NCBI RefSeq assembly: GCF_000003605.2
Contig: NW_003151254.1
Location: forward strand, 648,289-676,233
Origin: Saccoglossus kowalevskii
Lineage: Eukaryota; Hemichordata; Enteropneusta; Harrimaniidae
Direction: 5' to 3'
DNA length: 27,945 nucleotides
Shown here: positions 1 through 11,400 of the stretch, piece after piece
Layout of the letters: the number at the start of each line of letters is the position of its first letter
Numbering within the stretch: the first letter of the stretch is position 1
Program-made: the position numbers and the translations under genes
The notes under the pieces: generated by a model
What the model was told of the DNA's origin: nothing
Seen by the model: only the letters and a program-made list of their open reading frames with translations
Databases searched by the model: none

Positions 1-270
1 TGTAGCATAAAATTTATCTATAAATATTTGTACACACACTATTTGTTGAATTTGTCATGATTTTGTTCAATTTACCTTGACCTTGCCTGTTGAATATAAC
101 CCAAGAGCTAAAAATAGTTTCTTCTGACCACAAATACAGGAGCTGTTTTAAAATAGCCTGAAGTCATTACAACTCCAGTGAAATGTTGTTCGCTGCCATA
201 AGTTGAGTCTCAAAAGTAATGTACAGCAAGCCTAATACTTAAATGAACATTCTCATTCATTCAATGTTAT

Positions 271-600
271 CACGTATCCTCGGGGCGGAGCTACGTCACG
301 GACGTTCTACGTTGCTAAGACGCGCATCACTGTACCACGTATTTCTATGGACTTTGTGCGCGCTGCTGTGGAACGCCGGTGGAGCCGGTGAAAAATCGAG
401 AAAATAACACAAACTCAACTTTGAAGTAATCCTGAACAACCAAATTTATATATGTTACACACATAGGGATAATCTTGTTACACTGTTCAGGGGACTCTCA
501 ACAACCATCGCAAAGTACCGTTTTCTATGGGTTTTGGGTCTTTGTTTTCACCGTGAGGGTTGCCAGGCGGTAGAAAATGCCCGGATGTCCGCCCCCGAAG
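271..600. promoter_or_regulatory. CpG-dense patch, possible promoter or GC-rich repeat
   Basis: CpG dinucleotides are strongly clustered here, roughly 17 in 271-395 and more at 505-600, while the surrounding kilobases have very few. A CRE-like word TACGTCAC lies near 292. A 14-codon plus-strand ORF opens at 347 (MDFVRAAVERRWSR, stop at 389-391) and has a GTGAAA donor-like site at its end. This could be the start of a neighbouring gene, but no second exon was found. Bases 1-270 and 601-956 are AT-rich and hold nothing I recognise. Confidence 0.3.
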
Positions 601-956
601 ATTACCATAGTGGTATTAAAATTAAAGTTAATCGCTGATAAAAACAATGACAGGTTTCTATACTCCTATACATTCTCATTACATTCATATGCATTTGGGG
701 AGGGGGTGTGTGAAAACAATATAAACAGCCATGTACAACAAGAAACGTGATATTTATATTTACTTCATACAGTAAATAACAAAGTCTGGATAAAAACTAT
801 ATGTACACAACATTTAAATAAATGTGATTTTTAGAGAAAGTTTAAGAAAGATAAAAATCTGACATTCACTGGTTCAGAAGTGAGTAATAGAAAAAGCATT
901 GAAATATATTTAAAACTCTGAGCTCTATTTGGACGTCCTCCGCTTCAATGCCAAAA

Positions 957-2295
957 TTTATTACAGAGCAGAAAAAATGAAAGAGCGCCCCCATAATTTT
1001 TGTATGTAATAAATAAATCAACTCAAGAGGGCGCTCTTTGTGTCTTGATTTGATTTAGGAAATACGTAACCAGGGAAATAACAATTGGTGGGAACTACCA
1101 TACTTCACCTTATACAGCATGGGAAACAAAAGTTTGTTGTGAATGATACTGCATTTTCAGATCAGTACTATTCAAACAACTATTATAAAATAATAATAAT
1201 AAATAAAACTAAAATAAATACATGCAAAAAAAACATCACAGTATGTAAATAAAAAGATACCCTGAATCAGCTTGTGGTTGCCATGGTAACATGAAGAGAA
1301 GGTAGAAAATGAGAAACATTAAATACAGCTACACAAATTTGATCAAAACAGGAAATGGCTAGTTCATTATATGCCAAAAAATTGCGAAGTTATTAAAAAA
1401 AGTATAAGAGAACAATATGACTGTAAATCAATACATATTCAAATATTCTTGATCATTTGAACAATTTGAGCTCAAATATTTTAGGTAAAGTTTATTGGCC
1501 ACTACAAGTGAATATTTATCAAACTAAAGGCAGTAGTCAGAGCACTGTATAACTTTGAAATACCTTGTTAAACCGTACAAAATATTACAAAATAAAATTA
1601 ATTTGAACACACATCCATGAAAGTGAGCAATGATGTACATACACTACATGCAAGAAATGTATTGGTAAAGAATCTTTTTTTTTTTAAATGACATTTTGGC
1701 ACAAGTTTTTTTTTTCTCAAAATATATATAGATATTTACATGTACATAAAAACAAGCACGCACAATGTGGATAATCTCCAAGATCTTGGCTAGTGTTATC
1801 TTTTACATCTGTATAGCTACTGCAGTGCAAATTAGTTCAACATGGTTGCAGAGTTCCCTTTGGTATTACAGATCGGGTTCTTTTATTACCAGTGCCATGA
1901 TGTATCACACATCCTCTGCATGATAATTAATATTTCCCATCATGCCCTGCAGTCAATGAGGTCAGTGACCCCAGGATTTTAAAAACTAAGTGCAAACATG
2001 TATGTCACAATGTAGCACAAATTGTCTGGTATAAATACTGTACAAACAGTGAACTTCCATGTAAACAAAGAAAAAGTCAGTCAATATGGCTGAAGACACT
2101 GTAACCGTGAAAGCAGTGAAAGCAGATTTGTTTGCATAATCAATCCAATGTCAGTTTCCGCTTGCAGTCCACAAGTAGCAAAATCCTGAATCAAACAGGA
2201 TAACTGATGGCTCCACTGGACTTGATGCAAACCATAGATATCCGAGTAAAAACGTGAAAATGCTCTGCGTCCCGGATGCTTAGAAAGATTTCTGA
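957..2295 (-). other. probable RYK 3' UTR and downstream flank
   Basis: This is the sequence directly downstream of the RYK stop on the minus strand, with no further open exon. Minus-strand AATAAA hexamers occur at 1887-1882, 1496-1491 and 962-957; any of them could end the transcript, and the sequence alone does not choose. The stretch is AT-rich, with T/A runs near 1670-1730 and the inverted repeat at 980-1039. Confidence 0.4.
980..1039. repeat. perfect 11-bp inverted repeat, 38-base spacer
   Basis: AAAGAGCGCCC at 980-990 and its exact complement GGGCGCTCTTT at 1029-1039 flank an AT-rich spacer. It could form a hairpin in the RYK 3' UTR or be the ends of a tiny non-autonomous element. The GC-rich arms stand out from the AT-rich background. 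Confidence 0.6.
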
Positions 2296-2407
2296 TTAGA
2301 TATATATCCCCAGAGCTCGATGAAAATCCATTAAAATTGAGAGAAGGTGGGCAAATGTTGGTCGATCGCCTGGCGAGAGGGCCCAGCAGCAGGCCATCAC
2401 CGAAAAC
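2296..2407 (-). CDS. RYK: RYK exon 14: last coding exon
   Basis: The acceptor is tatag; the TAA stop is at 2298-2296. It encodes residues 506-542: FSVMACCWALSPGDRPTF, then HLLSILMDFHRALGIYI. This matches the RYK C terminus (MACCWALDPEERPKF ... FHAALGAYV) in length and register. The last three residues, IYI, keep the hydrophobic-x-hydrophobic pattern of a class II PDZ ligand. Intron 13 (2408-3117) contains a DR1-like word at 2485 and otherwise AT-rich sequence. Confidence 0.96.
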
Positions 2408-5400
2408 CTATAAAAAAACAACAACATTAGCTATCTGCCAAGTGGAATAAATGAGCATTACTGTTAAAATCGTACCCTGCCATATGACCTTTGACCAGCA
2501 GTCAGGTGACAGGGTAAAGGTACACAATACACAATAGCTGATTAAGTTGTGAAAACATTTAAATCTTCTGTTCTATGGTATTTTAATAGACTCTGGGAGG
2601 ACTAAATTTGAAAAATTGATAATATATCCAAAAATGTTTCTGTAATAAATTTTTCCCTTGTGGCAAAAAATTGGGATTGCATGGTTTCCATAATGAAAAA
2701 TACTAGTAATGCCATATTAAAATAGTTATTATTTTGCAAGTTTGATAAAGACGAGATAAAAGTCATTTCAATCGGAAGAAAATGTTAATATTGTTGAAGA
2801 GCAGCATGACATGCATTTGCTTATTTCAGGAAGGTTAAAAATAGATATTAAGTTAAAAGTCTACTCAGTAATGAAAATACATGTACCTAGAATTTATCAA
2901 TAATTTAATTCCCAAACAATATAGCCTATTTTTTTTTTTTAGACATGATGGTTAATATTCTGCTAAATTTCTCAAAATACAGAATGTTGTTTATTATTAG
3001 AATATAACCATAGCTTGTACATAACGGCTCGAAAAAACACACTGTCACGTGATTTATGACCAAGTTTCTAAAAGTATACAGATAGACAAATTTGAATGAA
3101 TGTGTATGAACACTTACAGCTCATCTGGACAGTTTGCAGGCTGTGCCATTCTGTAACCATTCTTGAGATAGGCGGCCATTTCAAATGGGTCAACGTCAGC
3201 ATACGGTGTCTGTCCAAGGGTCATCAGTTCCCACAATGTAACTCCAAATGACCACTGCAAACAATGCAAAATTTACACAAAGTCACCACAAAATCTAGAT
3301 CAAATCTACCATGTGGATTTTGCTTGTCATTGTGATTATGGTACAGAAAAAATATATACTGGGGTACCTATATATTTTTGTTCACAGCTATGCAATGAAA
3401 GGGACAATCAACAAACTACAACTGAAATCTGATTATTCAAGTGTTTTTAAGAATCTTTTCACATAACTGGTAATTAGGCCAAAAGAAACAACCACCTAAT
3501 GTTGCCCTCAAGTCGGAAAATTGAAAAATTGGGTCGGTCGGTCTGAGGGCAACAAAGCAAGTTGTTGTTGTATGCTACAGTAGTTGTAGTGTGTCGCTAA
3601 AGAAAGGACAATACTGGTATGATCGAGCTTCCGTACCACTCCCTAAGTCATATCACTCAGAAATGATTTCCACAAATCTTGGTCATCTTCAAGAAGATTG
3701 ATTGTGAATCAGTCACAATTTTGAAGGCCAATTTTGAATATGTGTAGTCTCATAAAAGAAATCTACATGGGCATGCTCCTACTCTTACCCTCAGGACTTC
3801 TCTAACCGTCTAGAGTATGTGTTTTAAAAATAAACTTCAAGATTCATTGATACACAAAACACTTGCATCTCCTCATTAAAAACAAGGTTATTGAGAGATA
3901 ACTCACCACGTCACTCGTTGGCAGGTACTTCTTTTCTATAAGACTCTCTATAGCTAACCATTTAACGGGTCTGTTTTCATTATCACCGAGACATGTATAA
4001 TCTTGTGGAAATAAATCCCTTGCTAGCGCATTGTCTGTTATCTTCACATTATAGTCTTCGTCAATTCTAAGAGAGAGAAGTCGGATATTAGTTTGATCTC
4101 AAGTAACTGATGTGCTGATTAAATTGAAAAAAATATCACTTTCTTCGTACATGTAGTTTCAATTAATTAAATAAATTAACTGCGTTATGCTCCACTGAGA
4201 TACAAAAAAACATTGACTGGGTCACAGTATAACAGTTTGAGATGTGAGAGTCTGAATGAAATTTTCCACGAGAATCTATGCTGTTGTATTGGTTTCCATG
4301 GTGACAATATTTGAATATTATAATTTGAATCATTTATATTCTGTGTTTTCAATGAGATAATGTTTTCCCTTTACATGAGATCATCATTAAACTGCACATT
4401 TTTTGGGAGCAAACTAGTAGGATGGGATGGATAAATTGATTGATGAGACCCATATCGAACTTGACACATCACAATGACTGCCCTTTATTTTGACTCAAAC
4501 TTCCTATGAATACATAGCAATGCATGGCATCAATCTGACATGTACTTCCATTTGGGAGGGGGGGGGGGGTCTTGCATTAACTTACACACAGTTCCGCGTA
4601 GCAAGATCTCTGTGGACGATTTTCTGTTTGCCGAGATATTGCATACCTCGCGTTATCTGAATACCCATGTATACTAAATCTCGAGTTGAAAGACCCTGAA
4701 ATAAAAAAAAAAGAAGAAATTATAGAAAATATTATAAAAGTAGACAAAATAAACACTGTTTTTGAAACAAATCACTTTTTTGCTAGAATGCAACCCCCAG
4801 CCATCTTTTTTTCACTTGCAAGTTATTTAATGTACAACGTCTGTATTTAGCGTATTAATATATTTTCCTATTTTTTCATCCAAGAATCCACAATTACAAT
4901 GCCTACCTGATGTGCATCAGATATTCGACCATTTTTCAAAAAATGTTTCAAGTTTCCATACTGCATGTGGGCTAGTAAGATCAATGGCTGTTTTTCATCT
5001 TCCAAACAAACATACATGATAGGTAATATGCTTCGGTGATTTAATTCATGTAACATGCAGCTCTCTTTGATTAACAATGATCTTTGCTCTTCAGAAGCTT
5101 GATCTAAAATGGAAAAGACAATTCAACCAATAAAATTAAATCGCTGCAATTAATGTTTTACTATAGAGAGCTAGAATTGTGAACTTTAAGTTCTGATTGT
5201 ATTTGTTTTTATTATAGAACCGATGTAACCACGGAATGAAATTGTTCAGTGAGTGAAAAGTTGTACAACAAATGCAGATGACGATGACAAAGTCAATCCA
5301 AACTGTAATAACCAAATCTAGGCAGATTGTTCAGGCCAACACTGTATCATTGGCCAAATTGGAAATTGGCGCTTTCGGATCTACTTGAAATTCTTAATTT

Positions 5401-8400
5401 TTGAACACAAATATCAACCTGCAAATGCACGGTGTGTGGTGTATTATTGAAAAATACTCTCATATAACAGTATGGGTCAAGCAGCACTGCAGAATACTAA
5501 ATTGAGAATAATTAATTAATTTTTATAAAAGAAGGAGTTATGATAAAATTATACATTATGATTTGGCACTGCATGAAAGTGGTCACTATAGGCAGGTGGT
5601 CTTTGTATAGAGGTGGTCACTAACACAGGTTTGACTGTATATGAATTAGAATCACTGTATATAGATATATAAGTTATCTACCCATATCTAATAAGTTCTT
5701 AATATTTTAGCTGGAATTAATTTTTGCTGAAAAAACTTTTTGGTTTTTTTGTATGGAATTTATTGTCACTGATTTTTGATGAGTTGAATGTGAGACATAG
5801 GAAAAAATTTGCTGGATTTTATTTAGTGAAAATAAATTCCAAGCGGAAATAAAGTATTCTACAGTATTACAATTAATTGTGGGGAACATACAATGTCTGA
5901 TTATGATGCATGGTATATACAAGGTGATAATTAAACATTACCTGTAACTGTTTTAATAAATACTTCTATTTCTTCTTCATGCTGTGATTCACTGTCTTTG
6001 GTGGATGTAACAACATAACCATGATAAATACGACCAAATGTTCCTATCAATGATAAAAATAGTACTTTAATCAGTGCAATTAATCATAAATCAACTGTGT
6101 TATCAATAGGGAACAAATAAAAATTATGTAATTAATTCACTATCAAAATATATGTACAATGTATACCCCCAATCAAACATAGTGGATATTAATACAACCA
6201 TGGTTGACAAATATGACTTGCTTGAACAATGACGACAAGATAAAAACTATTATTGTACATAAACTATTATTATACATCTGTCACCATAATGCCAAAAGTT
6301 ACAGCATGTCGTAATTTTCTGGTATTTGCATCCTACCATATAAGGAAATGCAAATTCCAAATATGAAACGACTACGTGCATAAGCGCTCTCTAACAACAA
6401 AAACAAACATGACACCCCCCAGGGTACTTTGCTAAATCTGTTCTAAACATTTCGGCATTCCCATGATGTATCCTTGGGAGGAAAAGATGTATACCGGTAT
6501 AATAAGGTTATTATGTGAATACCACAAGTATGCACTCTGACAGTATGCAGTGCATCTTTCCCGCTGCCTGTCGTTCGATACTCTCCCTGTACTGTCTTAG
6601 GAGATTTTGTTCGCATAATCACTTCAGATTAAATTATTCAACCAATCACTGAATATTTTACTTCTTTTTCATTTGAAACACAAATTTAGAGTGGACGTTG
6701 AAAATTACCTGTTTGACATTTGCGGTAGTTCGTCAGATTTATGTGTGACTTTCACAATAAAAACAAAACGACAACAACAGTAATTAAAGTTAAGTGAAGA
6801 AAAAAACAATACAGTTTATTTTAATCAGCTTAGCCTCAACACCTACCTTCTTGTAAAATGTCTCCAAGTGTAATTTGACTTCGTTCAATGGCAATGTTTT
6901 TAAGCTTTGTCTTGAATTCATCTGTTGTTAATTCCTTTGCTGGGTAAAATCTATTCATATCATTATAAACTGAGAAAAAATAAAAGACAAGTGTAAGTAC
7001 ACAAGTAAAAATTGCTAAAATGTAGACAGTATCAAAGAGTAAATGAAAAAAAAACACATAGTGAAACTATAAGCCTTACTCGATCATTCCCAATATTGGG
7101 TATAAAAGCCACCCTGACACTTGCACGTCTTTTGGCCACGATTTTGTCATGGAAAGTCATGCCATTTTGGGGCACGAACTGGGAGGCTCCTGCACTGTTC
7201 ACGTCTAGTTCACGAATGCGTGCCCATCAGCATCCACATTAACACGAACTGGCATGACGAGTTCATGCATGGTTTGTGCATATTTTACACACTTTCCCGC
7301 ATTGGCACTACGAGTTTGCACAATTTGGATGTGAGCTGTTGGTAAACTATTCGTGGCAATTGTGGGTGTGTCAGGGTGGCTTTACACACAAAACAATGAG
7401 GTATTTAGAACAGTAATTCTATGAACCTCTATACTGTATTTTCTCTATTTGAAGCTCATATGCATCTCTATTGGAGATGTGCTTCTAATAGAAAAAAACA
7501 ATATACCATACACATATTTGTGAGCATAAATATTACCTCTGACACAATATGTCACAGATATTAATGTGGTTATATATACTGTGAAATCAGTTTTGTTTTA
7601 TGGCTCAGAGACTTGGCAAACAACCTCAGAATGCAACAGAAAAATTCTTTAAAAGCCATTAAAAACTGCTTAAAAATAATACTGGGAATATGGTGGCCGA
7701 ACAAAGAACTTTGGTAACCAGATATCTCCCACGAATCAGCTGAAGAAAAGATAGACATGTATTGGTCATACACTATGGAAAGGAAGCGAAACCATCACTA
7801 GAAAAGCATCGCAATGGAATCCACAGCAGAAGAGAAAAAGATAAAGGCCAAGAAACACCTGGTGTAGAACATGGGAACATGAAATGAAGAAGAAATGAAG
7901 GCACAACTGGCACACAATTACCAAACTAGCCCAGAGCACCCAGAGCAGACAAAAGTGGAGCGAGACTGTGGATTTGAACATAATGTATATCAGATTTATT
8001 GAGACTCACCTCGGCCATTGAGATTATTTGTTTTGTTATCGACTTTGTTGTATGGGTTTACTGGATGGTGTGGCAAATGCACAGAACTACCATTTTCACT
8101 GCAAATGAATGGCAATTATAATTAATCCACTGAAGTGCAACTTTGGCAAAGGTTTTTAAAATAATAAGCTATTAACACTTTGAGGGTCGTATTTTTTTTC
8201 CACTCAACATGGTGTAATTTTTGACCAAATGTTGACAAAATTTGTCATTACTTCTAGTTTCTGATCAAAAAATTTTGTTAAATTTTCTGTGGAAAAGAGC
8301 AGACTATAAAGTTGTCTTTGATGCTCAGAAGGTTAAGGAAGGTCAAAGCATTTGAAGATTATATGTCATGGTCGTCATACTTTCATTATTATGAGTTTAT

Positions 8401-11400
8401 CTTATCAGAATACTGAAAACAGGAAAAAAAAATTGGGAATTTTTTGAGCTCTACAAATCTGTAATATTATGAAAAATAGTTAAAATGTGTTGTTTTTACA
8501 TTGGTTTCTATAGTGAGATTATTTACTCGGTATTCATATCTCAAAATTTGACATGGGATGATAAAAATTGTATATTATTATTGATATAAAATCCAACATT
8601 GTGAAATCATTTCAGAAAATTATATATAATTTAGTGAGTTTTCAGGGTAATACTACTGTAATATCTGTATTAGAAGCCATGGCTTCTATTAAAATGGTAC
8701 AATGCAACAGAGGGATGTGACTTCTATTAGAGCATCTACACATGAGAAATGATGAATTTTTGGTTCTCAATTATTCAAAAAGAATTCATGCGACTTCTAT
8801 TAGGGATGCGACTTCTAATACAGATTTTACTGTAGTTTTGAATTATGTACAATAGAAGTTTATCTCCCATAATGCATTGCATATATGAGCCTTAACATGC
8901 AAAATTTGAATTTGGTTCAGACGGCCTTGAATGCAAACTGTATATTTGGTGTGTATCAGGTGCTAAAATATTTACGTGGAATCAAATTACTAAATCAGCT
9001 AATCTACGGTTCTAAATATAGCATCAGTGGATGGCCATTGAACAGAAGTATAATAGTCTTGGAAAAGTCAAGTGATTATCGAGGAGAGATAATACTGATC
9101 AACGTAATGGACTACAGGTGCACTGTTACAGCACTCTAATCATTACCATGACAACACCATCAATTTTTTCTGTCGCATGATTGACTTTCTGAATCAAAAT
9201 AGCTAGCTTTACCTGACTCTGTCTGATGGCTTCATTGATTGGACGTGTACAAAAGCCACAATCATGGCAATCAAGAAAATAACTCCGCAGACTACACCAA
9301 CAGCTATGTAGAACACGCTAGTAGAGGTCACTGCCCTGGGATGGAGTTGATTTGAAACTAAAGAGAAAAATAGCAAACTTAGTTAATAAACTTTCAAAAT
9401 AATTGGTTATTCTGTTTATAATAATCTACGCTGTATGCGAAAACTGTAACATGATGTCATAACAACAGTTTTTTTGATTGCTGGTGACGACGATACATGC
9501 AAAATATTGGGAAAAACATGAATAAATATTTAACATAATAAATTGTTAATTTATACATAATTGCTCTCTTTGCATTTATTTATTACATTTTATATATATA
9601 TTTTTTTCACATAAATAAATCAAGTATTCTGTTGAAAAAATATAAGAGCAAAATATCAACAATTTCCCCCAGTGAAGAGATAAACACGGTAAACGACTTT
9701 AATTTTTTGTGGGTCATTAAAGTTGCACTCTGATATTATTCATTTAGCTGTCTTAAACTATTATATAAAATATTTGATCATCAGAATTTGTATGGACTGT
9801 GGGAAATGGACAGTAAACATTTTAATTTCAAATACTCATTAGCACATCTGAACACTGACGTGTGTCAGTGATCTATTTGATTGTGTGTTTGAATTTGCAA
9901 TATAATAGTTCCTAGACCCCAATAAAGCAATATACTGTAAAATGCTTTATTTTAACTGGAATAAGTTTTCGCTGAAAAGACATTTTGGGTGTTTTTTATT
10001 GAATTTAATTTCACTGATTTTTGACAAGTTGAATGTAAAGTATAGGAAAAAAGTATAATCACTAGATTATAATTTCACTGAACCATTCCTTCAGCGAAAA
10101 TAGTGAAAATGAATTCCAAGCGAAAATAAAGTATTTTATAGTAAATGTTCTCAGAGTACAACATCAGGATGTGAAGTTCAAGTGGCTATTGTCAAACTGT
10201 GAATGCATGCCCTTAAATTATGAGAGCACAAAAAATTGATAGCAGATAAACAGTTTACTTACTAGCTACAGATGAGTTTGATAGGATTATCTCCCCTTTA
10301 GTTGTCGTATCAGTAACAAGTTGTTCTCTCCCTTTGTATTTTTCATCTGAGAAAAAAAATATCATTAATTCATTCTGAAGTACCGGAGAAATTTTACAAG
10401 GATTTTCACATAAAATATTGTTGAATGTTATAGCAGTGACATTGACCAAACATATTGTTCAGCTTGAACAAGGGATTTTTATTTTGTGGATCATGTTTTT
10501 AATAAGGATAAGCGTATTACTGTTTTTCACTTTGCATTGAACAAACACAACTATGTGCAATAAACACAATTCTCAGTCAATAAATTGTAAAAAAATATTT
10601 TTTGCGTCTTTAAACTTAGCAAGTTTGGAACAAAGTTGGGGAAACTTTCTGATAGTTCAAAATATAGTTATACTTACCTATAGGACACATTTTTCTCCTT
10701 TTAAAATTAAGTGTTGTAATATTTTTTGCCGAGTATGAATGTAGGGTTAGGTTAAACTGAAAAAATAATCCAACTTCCGCTTCTGCTAAACCTGTACAGA
10801 ACAGGACAATCTGAAAAACTAAACAAATGATGAGATTAGTATATTTGTGCTACTGGTATATGTTTGTAAAATTGACAGACAGCAGATTTTCACTGTAGTT
10901 GCTATGGAAATGGTTCTGGTTGCTATGGTCACCAACATTGTCTAGAGTAAGCATAAACATATTGATAACAATTTGCTTAAAATCATGTGAGCACTGTGCC
11001 ACAATAATATTATTTACCTGTTTCTATTCGAGGTACCTCCCCGTCTTGTGAGATATTTACAATAGGATGCCTCAAAATGGAGGAATTTTCTGAAATTAAA
11101 TCCATGGAATAGAAAACCTGAAAGACACAAAGAGAAATAAAATAAACTTTTGTTTAAGACAATAACACTGATATTTTATCAATATAAACTTCTTTTATTC
11201 TTTTCAACAATGCCTCTTATTTTACTTCTTTTCTCTGATTGGTCTTTTCGAACTTTGTCTGCGCTATGTACAATTGACACGGACGACGACGACGGACAAT
11301 CACTCATATGATAAGCTCCGCTCGACAAAGTCATCAGCGGAGCTAAAAATCGTTGGGGAAAGTGAAAAACTACATCGTTCTGTCAGGCGTGTGTTGGGTT

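Noticed and set aside
2086-2139. 17-codon plus-strand ORF MAEDTVTVKAVKADLFA with a fair start context
   Set aside because: Very short, antisense to the RYK 3' UTR, and partly made by a GTGAAAGCA duplication.
7570-7981. Two minus-strand ORFs of 67 and 71 codons
   Set aside because: They are antisense shadows of the plus-strand LINE relic.
8885-9139. 84-codon plus-strand ORF in RYK intron 6
   Set aside because: No recognisable domain, AT-driven composition, antisense within an intron and no splice context.
10553-10738. 61-codon plus-strand ORF
   Set aside because: Antisense shadow of RYK exon 4.
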